Part shown: piece after piece, positions 1 to 7,273 of the stretch
Layout of the letters: every line of letters begins with the position of its first letter
How positions within the stretch are numbered: the stretch's first letter is position 1
Assembly: GCA_024643255.1 (NCBI GenBank)
Contig: JAHENF010000034.1
Span: 1 to 32,353 of the forward strand
Length of the DNA: 32,353 nt
Direction: 5' to 3'
Origin: Ilumatobacteraceae bacterium
GTDB taxonomy: Bacteria; Actinomycetota; Acidimicrobiia; Acidimicrobiales; Ilumatobacteraceae
Position numbers and translations under genes: made by a program
Notes under the pieces: model-generated
The model's input: the letters and a program-made list of their open reading frames with translations, nothing else
Database searches by the model: none
Told to the model about the DNA's origin: nothing

Positions 1-5
1 GTGTT

Positions 6-48
6 GCGATGAGGTTGTGGCGCGACGGGTGGGCCGGAACCTCATCGC
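6..48 (-). terminator. Hairpin after the ABC1 kinase gene
   Basis: Perfect 11-base inverted repeat (GCGATGAGGTT at 6-16, AACCTCATCGC at 38-48) with a 21-base loop. It starts about 21 bases after the stop of the minus-strand kinase gene. There is no T-run, so this would be an intrinsic terminator without U-tract or an mRNA 3' stabiliser. The role is inferred from position only. Confidence 0.4.
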
Positions 49-69
49 TCGGGGTGGGGGGACGGCGGG

Positions 70-1518
70 TCAGGGGATGGGACGACCGGCGGCCCAGCTC
101 GCCTCGGCGGCACCGAGGTCGGTCGCCGGTTCGCCGTCGGCGATGTACTCCAGCAGCATCGCGCGCCACGGACCGGTCGCCTCGAGCTTGCCGAGGATCG
201 CGCTGACCCCCCACACCACGCGGTCGAGGATCACGAAGCTCGGCGGCATGTTGAGCTGTTCGATCACTGGTGCGTGCGGGCCCTGCACGTCGAAGATCTT
301 GCCGATCGTGTCGCGCATCCAGTCGCGGGTGAACGTGAACTCGTCGGTCAGGTACGGGATGTACGGGCTCGACACGTAGTCGTAGACGAGGGACGGGTCG
401 AGACCGTGGTTCGCGGGGAGGAACTTCGACTCGACCATCGCGTCGACGAGCTTGTCCGGGTCACGGTCGATGATGATCGCGTCGACGGTCGGGCGCAACG
501 ATTCCCATTCGCCACTCGACCAGCGCTTGACGAGGCCGTAGTCGAGGAACGTGACGCTGCCGTCGTGGTGGAACTTGTAGTTGCCGGGGTGCGGATCGCC
601 GTTGAAGATGCCGTGGCGCATGATCGCACCCTGAGCGAATCGCCAGATGACCTCGCCGGCGCGCTGTTTGGTGGCGTACGACTCGGTCTTGCGGAACTGG
701 TCGAACGTCAACCCGTCGACCCATTCGGTGGTGAGCACCCGGCCGCTGCAGAGTTCGGGGACCAGCTTCGGGATCCGCACCCATGGATGGCCCTGGAACC
801 GTGCCTCGAACTCGGCCAGGTTGCCGGCCTCGATCGAGTAGTCGAGTTCCTCGCGCATCCGATCGCGCAGCTCGTCGACGAGACCCTTGGCGTCGAGACC
901 CTTGAGCATCATCGAGGAGAACATCGCGTACATCACCTCGGCAGCATCGAGGTCGCTTTCGATCGCCTCGTGCACACCCGGGTACTGGACCTTGACCGCC
1001 ACATCGCGGCCGTCGTGGGTGATCGCCCGATGGACCTGGCCGATCGAGGCTGCCGCCACGGGCATGTCCGACCAGTCGAGGAACACCTTCTCAGGCGGCT
1101 TGCCGAAGTCGCCCTTCACCACGTTGGCGGCGAGCGTCGGGGCCATCGGGGCCGCATCGGATTGCAGCGTGGCGAGCGCCTCCTGGGCCTCGTCGGGCAA
1201 CGCCTCGAAGATGAAGCTGATCAGCTGGCCTGCCTTCATCAGCACGCCCTTCATCTCGCCGAGTTCCTTGGCGACGTCCTCGGCCGTGCGGATGGCGAAC
1301 TGCTCGTCGAGCTGGGCCCTGCGTTCCTCGGCGGAGCCGATGCCGCGCACCCGCGACACCGCGAAGCGCGCGGAGTTGCGTGCCGACAGCTTCCACACAC
1401 GCGCCGACCGGTTGAAGCGGCTGGTGAGCGGGGAGGCCTTGGCGCGCTGTGCGGCCGCAGCCAGGCCGGCGGCCAGTGCGAGGACCGATGCAACCGAGGC
1501 GACCGCCTTCTTCTGCAT
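70..1518 (-). CDS. ABC1/AarF/UbiB-family atypical protein kinase-like protein
   Basis: 482 residues. An N-terminal hydrophobic stretch (about 5-24) suggests a membrane anchor. The family hallmarks are all visible: the KxGQ motif (K95-Q98), the Ala-rich loop AAAS (155-158) that replaces the kinase Gly loop, the VAVK lysine (K176), the catalytic DPHPGN (308-313) and the metal-binding DYG (326-328). Members such as UbiB and Coq8 are ATPases that support isoprenoid quinone biosynthesis or lipid homeostasis. Many actinobacterial members have no assigned partner, and no quinone gene lies nearby. I chose the ATG at 1518 because its A overlaps the last base of the upstream TGA stop, which indicates translational coupling to the DksA-like gene. 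A longer in-frame reading to 1593 would run inside that gene. Family assignment is firm; the substrate is unknown. Confidence 0.9.
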   Translation of the reverse strand: MQKKAVASVASVLALAAGLAAAAQRAKASPLTSRFNRSARVWKLSARNSARFAVSRVRGIGSAEERRAQLDEQFAIRTAEDVAKELGEMKGVLMKAGQLISFIFEALPDEAQEALATLQSDAAPMAPTLAANVVKGDFGKPPEKVFLDWSDMPVAAASIGQVHRAITHDGRDVAVKVQYPGVHEAIESDLDAAEVMYAMFSSMMLKGLDAKGLVDELRDRMREELDYSIEAGNLAEFEARFQGHPWVRIPKLVPELCSGRVLTTEWVDGLTFDQFRKTESYATKQRAGEVIWRFAQGAIMRHGIFNGDPHPGNYKFHHDGSVTFLDYGLVKRWSSGEWESLRPTVDAIIIDRDPDKLVDAMVESKFLPANHGLDPSLVYDYVSSPYIPYLTDEFTFTRDWMRDTIGKIFDVQGPHAPVIEQLNMPPSFVILDRVVWGVSAILGKLEATGPWRAMLLEYIADGEPATDLGAAEASWAAGRPIP

Positions 1519-1721
1519 CAGGCGCGCCGGGTGAGCGGGTCGTCGGTGAGGACGTTCGCGGGGATCGGCTCGCCGGTCACCTCGTCGGTCCAATACGTGC
1601 CGTCGGCCAGCCGGCTCAGCGCCAGCTCGACGGACGACAGATCGCGTTCGATCGCATCGAGGTCGACGGCGGCGACCGGCGCGGCGGGCACGGGGGCCGC
1701 TTCATCTGGCAGTTCACTCAC
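1518..1721 (-). CDS. DksA/TraR-like mini-protein without zinc cysteines
   Basis: 67 residues. The C-terminal half (roughly 25-67) reads like the end of the DksA/TraR fold: a helix with ALSRLADGTYW, then VTGEPIPANVL, matching the family's 'ALxRIxxGTYGxCxxCGxPI' pattern. All zinc-finger cysteines are replaced (W, D, T positions), so zinc binding is not expected. The N-terminus is an Ala/Pro-rich tail. Full-length DksA is about 150 residues, so the coiled-coil part is mostly missing. I chose the GTG at 1721 because a TAGCGT -10 hexamer sits exactly 7 bases before it. An ATG at 1745 would lie upstream of that promoter's transcript start. It is coupled by a 1-base overlap to the ABC1 kinase. Binding to RNA polymerase is speculative. 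Confidence 0.7.
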   Translation of the reverse strand: MSELPDEAAPVPAAPVAAVDLDAIERDLSSVELALSRLADGTYWTDEVTGEPIPANVLTDDPLTRRA

Positions 1722-1728
1722 CCTCGGC

Positions 1729-1734
1729 ACGCTA
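1729..1734 (-). promoter_or_regulatory. -10 hexamer TAGCGT, DksA-like gene
   Basis: TANNNT hexamer 7 bases upstream of the GTG at 1721. The predicted transcript starts at or next to the start codon (leaderless). Confidence 0.55.
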
Positions 1735-1770
1735 GCCGTCTCCATCGCCGGCCGCCGATCGAACGTCACA

Positions 1771-1818
1771 CGGTGCGGGGTCAAACGTGACACGCCCGTC
1801 ACGTTTGACCCGGCACCG
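1771..1818. promoter_or_regulatory. Long palindrome between divergent promoters (candidate operator)
   Basis: 21-base arms (1771-1791 and 1798-1818) pair with a single mismatch around a 6-base centre. The core arm is GGTCAAACGTGAC. It sits between the -10 of the DksA-like gene (1729-1734) and the -10 of the cyclophilin gene (1841-1846), upstream of both, where a shared regulator could bind. It is not in a transcribed 3' end, so a terminator is unlikely. The binding protein is unknown. Confidence 0.55.
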
Positions 1819-1840
1819 TATGACGGTTTGGGTGGGCGGA

Positions 1841-1846
1841 TAGGGT
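1841..1846 (+). promoter_or_regulatory. -10 hexamer TAGGGT, cyclophilin gene
   Basis: TANNNT hexamer 7 bases upstream of the ATG at 1854, with no Shine-Dalgarno sequence between. This predicts a leaderless mRNA. Confidence 0.55.
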
Positions 1847-1853
1847 CGCAGGC

Positions 1854-2414
1854 ATGGCTACTGCATTTCCCCCTTTCGACGGTTCCGCGCCCAAGACGCA
1901 GGACTTCAACGACGTTCCCGAGATGGGCATCGACCCGTCGAAGCGGTACACCGCAACGCTGTCGACCTCGATGGGCGACCTCGTCATCGCACTCGACGCG
2001 ATCAAGGCGCCGAAGACCGTGAACAACTTCGTCTTCCTCGCACTGCACCACTACTACGACGGTGTGATCTTCCACCGGATCATCAACGGCTTCATGTGCC
2101 AGGGTGGCGATCCGACCGGCACCGGTCGCGGCGGCCCCGGGTACCGCTTCGAGGACGAACTGCCCAAGCCGCGTGAGTACCAGATCGGTTCGGTCGCCAT
2201 GGCCAACGCCGGCCCGAACACAAACGGCAGCCAGTTCTTCATCGTGTCCGGCCCGTCCGGTGTCGGCCTGCCCCCGTCGTACAGCCTGTTCGGCCAGGTC
2301 GTGAAGGGCCTCGACATCGTCGACGAGATGCAGCGCGTCCCGACCGGCGGTGGCGACAAGCCGAAGACCGACGTGGTGATCAAGTCCGTCGCCGTCACCG
2401 TCTCCGACGACTGA
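1854..2414 (+). CDS. Cyclophilin-type peptidyl-prolyl cis-trans isomerase
   Basis: 186 residues. It catalyses cis-trans isomerisation of Xaa-Pro bonds during protein folding. No signal peptide is visible, so it is probably cytoplasmic. The cyclophilin domain covers about 32-183, with the active-site signature IFHRI..FMCQGGD (catalytic R75, F80, Q83) and the AMANAGPNTNGSQFF segment (115-129) that lines the proline pocket. It carries a short extension of about 30 residues before the domain. The start is fixed by the TAGGGT hexamer 7 bases upstream. The downstream glycosylase gene begins 29 bases after the stop and has its own ribosome-binding site, so the two are probably co-transcribed. Single-domain cyclophilins of this length are common in actinobacteria. 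Confidence 0.95.
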   Translation: MATAFPPFDGSAPKTQDFNDVPEMGIDPSKRYTATLSTSMGDLVIALDAIKAPKTVNNFVFLALHHYYDGVIFHRIINGFMCQGGDPTGTGRGGPGYRFEDELPKPREYQIGSVAMANAGPNTNGSQFFIVSGPSGVGLPPSYSLFGQVVKGLDIVDEMQRVPTGGGDKPKTDVVIKSVAVTVSDD

Positions 2415-2443
2415 CGACGTACAGATCCAGGGGAGCGACTCGG

Positions 2444-3658
2444 GTGGCGACGTCGGCCGAGTTCTCCAACGCCCAGGCTCGCCGGCTCGCGCTCGGCGCC
2501 CAGGGTTTCAACGACCCCCGTCCGGCGGGTCGCGTCGACCGACGCCATCTGCGGCGCGTCGTCGACCGGATGGGTCTCATCCAGATCGACTCGGTCAACG
2601 TGCTGGTGCGCAGCCAGGAGCTCCCGCTGTTCGCGCGGCTCGGCGCTCACCCGCGCACGTTGATCGCCGACGCCAGTCGCGACGGCGAGCTCTTCGAGTA
2701 CTGGGTCCACGAGGCCTGTCACGTGCCGGTGTCGTTGCACCCGTACCTCAGGTGGACGATGAACTCCGAGCATCGGTGGAAGGCGGTCGCCAACCTGCGG
2801 CATCGTCGGCCGGAGTTCATCGACGAGGTGCGGATCCGGATCCGCGACGATGGGCCGCTCGTCGCCGCGGATCTGAACCAGCGGGTGGGTCCGAAGGGCA
2901 CCTGGTGGGACTGGGACGACGGCAAGATCGCGCTCGAGCACCTGTTCTTCTCGGGTGAGGTCGCGGCGATCCGCCGCCCGAACGACTTCGCTCGCACCTA
3001 CGACCTGGCGCATCGAGTGCTGCCTGCCGAGGTGCTCGCACTCCCGACGCCGCCCGAGATCGAGGCACGCAAGGAGTTGCTCGTGCGCGCCGCGCGCCAT
3101 CACGGCATCGCGACCTTCGAGGACCTCACCGACTACCACCGTCAGCGCAATCCGCCCTGTCGCCCGTTGATCGGTGAACTCGTCGAGGAGGGACGGCTGA
3201 TCGAGACGTCGGTCGAGGGATGGTCGAAGCCGGCCTACCTCCATCCCGACGCGGTGGTCCCGCGTCGCATCAACGCGCGTGCGCTCCTGAGCCCGTTCGA
3301 TCCGGTGGTGTGGAATCGTGATCGCACCGAGCGGTTGTTCGGGTTCCGCTATCGCATCGAGATCTACGTGCCGGCGGCGAAGCGGCAGTACGGCTACTAC
3401 GTGCTGCCGTTCCTGCTCGGCGACGAACTCGTCGCACGAGTCGATCTGAAGGCCGACCGCGCGGCGGGGCGGCTCCTCGTGCAGGCCGCGTTCGGTGAAC
3501 CGGGGATCGACGAGTCGTACGTGTCCGGCGAGCTGGCCGGCGAGCTGGCGGCGATGGCCGACTGGCTCGGGCTCGAGCGAGGCATCGAGGTGATGCGCCG
3601 GGGAGATCTGGCCGGCGCGCTCGCCGACACGGTCAGTTCGCGCAGCCGCGGATCGTGA
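2444..3658 (+). CDS. YcaQ/AlkX-type DNA glycosylase (winged-helix family)
   Basis: 404 residues. It belongs to the HTH_42 (AZL, formerly DUF1006) superfamily of winged-helix DNA glycosylases that unhook interstrand crosslinks or remove bulky N-alkyl purines. The N-terminal part contains the catalytic Q-phi-D motif as Q47-I48-D49 (GLIQIDSVNVL). This is the YcaQ/AlkX variant, as opposed to the Q-phi-Q of AlkZ self-resistance enzymes. Further family blocks are the FEYWVHEACHVP segment near 85-97 and the SPFDPVVWNRDR block near 284-296. The start is GTG 2444, preceded by AGGGGAG with 8-base spacing. The family's usual length is 380-410 residues, so it looks complete. Its last 26 bases overlap the convergent lipoprotein gene. 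With no antibiotic cluster nearby, general alkylation repair is more likely than self-resistance. Confidence 0.88.
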   Translation: MATSAEFSNAQARRLALGAQGFNDPRPAGRVDRRHLRRVVDRMGLIQIDSVNVLVRSQELPLFARLGAHPRTLIADASRDGELFEYWVHEACHVPVSLHPYLRWTMNSEHRWKAVANLRHRRPEFIDEVRIRIRDDGPLVAADLNQRVGPKGTWWDWDDGKIALEHLFFSGEVAAIRRPNDFARTYDLAHRVLPAEVLALPTPPEIEARKELLVRAARHHGIATFEDLTDYHRQRNPPCRPLIGELVEEGRLIETSVEGWSKPAYLHPDAVVPRRINARALLSPFDPVVWNRDRTERLFGFRYRIEIYVPAAKRQYGYYVLPFLLGDELVARVDLKADRAAGRLLVQAAFGEPGIDESYVSGELAGELAAMADWLGLERGIEVMRRGDLAGALADTVSSRSRGS

Positions 3659-4082
3659 ACACGCCGTTGTCGATGTCGGCAAACGTGACGGTGTACTCGG
3701 TCTGGTCGAGGGTCATCTCGGCGGTGGCGACCGATTGGCCGGCACCGCTGACGGTGAGCGTGAGGTCGGTGCCCGTCGTCGGATCGAACGTCCCGACGTA
3801 GTCGCCGGGGTCGAGGCCCTCGGCCACGACGGTGACCATCGTGCCGCCCTCGGCCGGGTCGCAGTTGACGGCGACGACCATGTCGCCGCCCGCAGGAAAG
3901 ACGACTTCGTCGTGTGACTCCGACTCGATGATCGCCTGTGTGTACGGGTCGCCGGTGCCGCCCTCGGGCACCGCGACGGTGCTGTTGTCGCTACCGCAGG
4001 CGATCAGTGTCAGCGCCGCCACAGCGAGCACGGCACCCAACCGGAGTCGTCGCGGGGAGGTGGACGTCATCGAACTCATCAT
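3633..4082 (-). CDS. Small secreted lipoprotein of unknown function
   Basis: 149 residues. It has a lipoprotein signal peptide: RRLRLG basic region, hydrophobic core, and lipobox LIAC with the acylated cysteine at 29. The mature part (about 120 residues) is acidic, beta-rich by composition, and holds two further cysteines (in VNCDP and RGCAN) that could form a disulphide. I recognise no catalytic motif or named domain. Several ATGs are possible (4082, 4079, 4070). A TACCGT hexamer at 4093-4098 lies 10 bases before the first, giving an almost absent leader. The 3' end overlaps the convergent glycosylase gene by 26 bases. Confidence 0.8.
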   Translation of the reverse strand: MMSSMTSTSPRRLRLGAVLAVAALTLIACGSDNSTVAVPEGGTGDPYTQAIIESESHDEVVFPAGGDMVVAVNCDPAEGGTMVTVVAEGLDPGDYVGTFDPTTGTDLTLTVSGAGQSVATAEMTLDQTEYTVTFADIDNGVFTIRGCAN

Positions 4083-4148
4083 CGTGAAATCAACGGTATC
4101 GACCGTCTCCCGGGTCGATCAGGGCCCTTCGTCCCGACCCTCAGACTT

Positions 4149-4200
4149 CGTTTGCGGTGCATTTCGGTTGGGCCGGCCCAACCACATCGCACCACAAACG
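4149..4200 (-). repeat. 52-base dispersed palindrome, copy A
   Basis: First of four copies in the window (others at 18927, 19689 and 24813). The outer arms are CGTTTG...CAAACG, and the centre GGTTGGGCCGGCCCAACC is a perfect 9+9 palindrome in this copy. It lies 26 bases after the stop of the minus-strand MpaB-like gene. This copy is the most diverged of the four at the flanks of the centre. Confidence 0.8.
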
Positions 4201-4226
4201 GAATGGGAGGCGTGAGTCGAGGCCGG

Positions 4227-5066
4227 TCAGGATCGTGCGGGGACGGCCCAGCGGATGGTCCGGGTGATCAGCTCGCCGCCGGGGCGCAGTGCGAGCGTCT
4301 CCGACACCGGCAGCCATGGCAGACGCAGCGGCAGTCGTGTCCACGCGGGCATCAAGGCGACGGCTGCCCCGGCGATCAGCCCGTACGCGGGTCGAGCGGT
4401 GAAGGGCAGCGGCGGCTGGACGAGCAGGTAGCGGGCCGCGTCACGGGCCTCGGTCGTGCCGCGCAACTCGGACCGGTACCAGACGAGCCGTTCGCGGAGC
4501 GCGGCCTCCGACTCGGGTGGCTCGATCACCCCGAGCGCGCGTGCCACCACAGCGGACTCGGCGACGTAACGATCGCGGTCGTCACCGACGAGCGGCCGCT
4601 CGCCGTAGCGGTCGTGCGCGGCGAGGAAGCTGTCGAGTTCGGCGACGTGCACCCACTCGAGCAGATGCGGATCGTTCGCCGCGTACGGCCGACCATCGGA
4701 CGCAGTGCCGGTCACGCGCTCGTGGACCCGGTGCACGGTGTCGACCGCGCGCTGAGCCTGCGACGCCGGACCGAACGTGGTCGCCGCGACGAAGTCGGCG
4801 GTTCGCTGCAGGCGTCCCCACGGGTCGCTCCGATAATCGGAGTGCTGGGCGACGCCGGCCATCGCCAGTGGATGCAGCGACTGGAACAGCAGCGCTCGGA
4901 GTCCTCCGACGAACATCGACGCGTCGCCGTGCACCCGACGGATCGGTGCGTCGTCGGCGAACCATCCCTGCTCGTCGGTGTCGAACAGTTCGACGTGGCG
5001 CTGCGGCCCGTCGGGCCCGATCACGCGACCGCGGATCTGATCTCCCAACCACGACCGCACATCCAT
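4227..5066 (-). CDS. Oxygenase MpaB/DUF2236-family protein
   Basis: 279 residues. It belongs to the DUF2236 (MpaB-like, distantly latex-clearing-protein-like) family of mostly helical proteins. Some members bind a b-type haem and oxidise hydrophobic substrates, but most actinobacterial members are uncharacterised. Family hallmarks are the segment LLFQSLHPLAMAGVAQHS (about 59-76), DPWGRLQRT (81-89) and the helix EWVHVAELDSF (about 137-147), which contains the conserved histidine. No signal peptide or membrane segment is clear, although the stretch near 228-245 is hydrophobic. The ATG at 5066 leaves a 39-base gap to the divergent AI-2E gene. An in-frame ATG at 5099 would leave only 6 bases and is less likely. 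A 52-base palindrome follows the stop. Confidence 0.85.
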   Translation of the reverse strand: MDVRSWLGDQIRGRVIGPDGPQRHVELFDTDEQGWFADDAPIRRVHGDASMFVGGLRALLFQSLHPLAMAGVAQHSDYRSDPWGRLQRTADFVAATTFGPASQAQRAVDTVHRVHERVTGTASDGRPYAANDPHLLEWVHVAELDSFLAAHDRYGERPLVGDDRDRYVAESAVVARALGVIEPPESEAALRERLVWYRSELRGTTEARDAARYLLVQPPLPFTARPAYGLIAGAAVALMPAWTRLPLRLPWLPVSETLALRPGGELITRTIRWAVPARS

Positions 5067-5093
5067 TGTCTCATCGTGCCACGGCACCGTGAG

Positions 5094-5099
5094 TACCAT
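5094..5099 (+). promoter_or_regulatory. -10 hexamer TACCAT, AI-2E transporter gene
   Basis: TANNNT hexamer 6 bases upstream of the GTG at 5106, with no ribosome-binding site. This predicts a leaderless transcript for the four-gene plus-strand run. Confidence 0.5.
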
Positions 5100-5105
5100 C
5101 CGAGC

Positions 5106-6326
5106 GTGCCCGAGGATTCTGCTGACGCGCCTGCCGACCCTCGCGCAGACGGCCCACCCTCCGCCGGAGCGACCGACACCACGGGCCGCCGATTCGATCG
5201 GCGCGCCACGGACCGCACACTGCCGCGTTGGGCGATTCCGGCGATCCTGCTGTTCTGGACGGGCTACCTGCTCACGTTCACGGCGCGTCACGTGTTCCAC
5301 CGCCTCTCGGGCCTCTTCATCCTGATCCTCGTGTCGGTCTTCCTGTCGCTCGCGATCGAGCCGGGCGTCAACCGACTGGCCGCGCGAGGGTGGCGGCGAG
5401 GGCGCGCCACGATCATGATCCTGCTCGGGGTGCTGACGGCCTTCCTGATCTTCGCCGGAGCGGTCGGCACGCTGGTGGGCACCCAGGTCGCCGAGTTGTT
5501 GCAGGACTCCGACCGGTACATCACCGACACCGTCAGGTTCCTGAACGACAACTTCAGCACCAACATCGACCCACAGGACGTGATCCGCGAGTTCAACGAT
5601 CCCAACGGTCGTGTGCAGGAATTCGTCCGGTCCCAGAGTGGGCAGGCCGTGCGCCTCTCGCTCACGGTCGTGGCAGTGATCTTCCAGGCGCTCTCGGTGC
5701 TGTTGTTCACCTACTACCTGGTCGCGGACGGACCGCGCCTTCGACGAGACATCTGTTCCCGGCTCACACCGGCCCGGCAGGCCCGGGTGCTCCAAGCCTG
5801 GGAACTGGCGATCACGAAGACCGGCGGCTACCTGTACTCGCGCGCTCTGCTGGCGATGCTGTCCGCGTTCTTCCACTGGATCGTGTTCCAGTCGATCGGT
5901 ACGCCGGCGCCGATCGCGCTCGCACTGTGGGTCGGTCTGGTCAGTCAGTTCCTGCCGGTGGTCGGCACCTACCTCGCCGGCATCCTGCCCGTGCTGCTGA
6001 CCCTCGTCGACTCACCGCTGAATGCGTTGATCATCATCGTGTTCATCGTGGTGTACCAACAGATCGAGAACTACTTCTTCGCCCCGCGCATCACGGCGCG
6101 CACGATGGAACTGCATCCGGCCGTCGCCTTTGGCGCCGCGCTCGCAGGCGCTGCATTGCTCGGGTTCGTCGGTGCGCTCCTGGCGCTGCCCGCGGCCGCG
6201 ATGGCGCAGGCATTCCTCAACGAATGGGGGAGTCGGTACGAGGTGATGGACAGCCACCTCACGTCGATCCCGCCCCCGAAGAATCAGCGCGCGCCGGATC
6301 CGCCACCGGCCGCGGAACCGACGTGA
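5106..6326 (+). CDS. AI-2E family transporter (PerM/TqsA-like permease)
   Basis: 406 residues. It is an integral membrane protein of the AI-2E transporter family, whose members export autoinducer-2, act as Na+/H+ antiporters, or have unknown substrates. A hydrophilic N-terminus (1-40) is followed by about eight membrane segments: two hydrophobic hairpins (about 43-95 and 103-126), a soluble loop (about 130-180) and a C-terminal block (about 185-390). The conserved family region, containing VSQFLPVVGTYLAGILP, sits near 279-301. The start is GTG 5106, supported by the TACCAT promoter hexamer. The last four bases (GTGA) overlap the asparaginase start, so the two are translationally coupled. The substrate cannot be told from the sequence. 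Confidence 0.88.
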   Translation: MPEDSADAPADPRADGPPSAGATDTTGRRFDRRATDRTLPRWAIPAILLFWTGYLLTFTARHVFHRLSGLFILILVSVFLSLAIEPGVNRLAARGWRRGRATIMILLGVLTAFLIFAGAVGTLVGTQVAELLQDSDRYITDTVRFLNDNFSTNIDPQDVIREFNDPNGRVQEFVRSQSGQAVRLSLTVVAVIFQALSVLLFTYYLVADGPRLRRDICSRLTPARQARVLQAWELAITKTGGYLYSRALLAMLSAFFHWIVFQSIGTPAPIALALWVGLVSQFLPVVGTYLAGILPVLLTLVDSPLNALIIIVFIVVYQQIENYFFAPRITARTMELHPAVAFGAALAGAALLGFVGALLALPAAAMAQAFLNEWGSRYEVMDSHLTSIPPPKNQRAPDPPPAAEPT

Positions 6327-7273
6327 CCCGTTTCGATCACGCCTTCGCGCCGATCGCCGTCGCCACCCGGAGCGGATTCGACGAATCCCTCCACCATGGT
6401 GCCGGCGCCGTGCTCGACGCCGATGGAACGCTGCAGGCCCACGTCGGCGACCCCCGCCTGGTGGTCTACCCGCGCTCGAGCCTCAAGCCGATGCAGGCGC
6501 ACGCGATGGTCGCGCTGGGCCTCGACCTTCCCGACGAGCTGCTTGCCGTTGCGTGCGCCAGCCACGAGGGTTCGGCACACCATCTCGACGCGGTTCGCGC
6601 GATCCTTGGCCGATACGGCCTCGACGAGTCGAAGCTGCAGAACACGCCGGGCCACGCGCTCTGCGACCACCATCACGAGCACCCGGCCACGTCACTGCAG
6701 CAGAATTGCTCGGGCAAGCACGCCGCGATGCTGGCCACCTGCGTCGTCAACGGTTGGTCGACGGAGAGGTATCTCGACGTGGACCACCCGCTCCAGGTGG
6801 CGATCACTGCGACGTTCGGCGACCTCGGCTGTGTCGTGCACCATGTCGGCATCGACGGTTGTGGCGCGCCAACCCATGCGTTGGCCCTCGACGAGTTGGC
6901 CGCGGCGTACGCCCGGTTGACAGCGACCGGCGCGCCGGTCGCGCGGGCGATGATGGCGTACCCCGAGATGGTCGGCGGGGCGGACTTCGAGGCGACGTTG
7001 TGGATGCGAGCCATCCCGGGCCTCATGGCGAAGGAGGGCGCAGCCGGGGTGATGGCGATGGCTCTCGTCGACGGTCGAGCGGTGGCCTTCAAGATCGCCG
7101 ACGGCTCGGGTCTCGCTCGCCAGGCGGTGATCCCGCAAGCGTTGCGAGTGCTCGGCATCGACGTCGATGCACTCGCGGCGGGGACGCGCGATCGCACCGT
7201 CGTGGCGATGCTCGGGCACGGTCGCGAGGTCGGTCGGATCGAACCGCTGGAATGGTCGCCGTGGAGTTCCTGA
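6323..7273 (+). CDS. L-asparaginase II family (Rhizobium etli ReAII/ReAV type)
   Basis: 316 residues. It hydrolyses asparagine to aspartate and ammonia if it behaves like its family (PF06089, structurally serine-beta-lactamase-like, unrelated to E. coli asparaginases). The active-site set known from R. etli ReAV is all present: the SxxK pair S52/K55 (in YPRSSLKP), S80 in ACASHEG, the zinc site C129 and K132 (in QQNCSGKHA) with C180 (in GIDGCGAP), and K237 in LMAKEG. No signal peptide, so cytoplasmic. It starts with the GTG inside the GTGA overlap with the permease gene and runs 22 bases into the MBL gene. The catalytic residues make it probably active. Confidence 0.92.
   Translation: MTRFDHAFAPIAVATRSGFDESLHHGAGAVLDADGTLQAHVGDPRLVVYPRSSLKPMQAHAMVALGLDLPDELLAVACASHEGSAHHLDAVRAILGRYGLDESKLQNTPGHALCDHHHEHPATSLQQNCSGKHAAMLATCVVNGWSTERYLDVDHPLQVAITATFGDLGCVVHHVGIDGCGAPTHALALDELAAAYARLTATGAPVARAMMAYPEMVGGADFEATLWMRAIPGLMAKEGAAGVMAMALVDGRAVAFKIADGSGLARQAVIPQALRVLGIDVDALAAGTRDRTVVAMLGHGREVGRIEPLEWSPWSS

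Noticed and set aside
4149..4200. Classical Rho-independent terminators at the 52-base palindromes
   Set aside because: None of the four is followed by a T-run on the minus-strand transcript. A terminator role without U-tract remains possible, so they are listed as repeats.
4152..6326. Very long open frames on the opposite or shifted frames (for example 4152-6326, 274-2022, 6673-8163, 14448-16013)
   Set aside because: They are by-products of high GC. Their translations are Arg/Pro/Ala-rich without family motifs and they lie over genes with clear catalytic residues. Only the portions reported as genes match known families.
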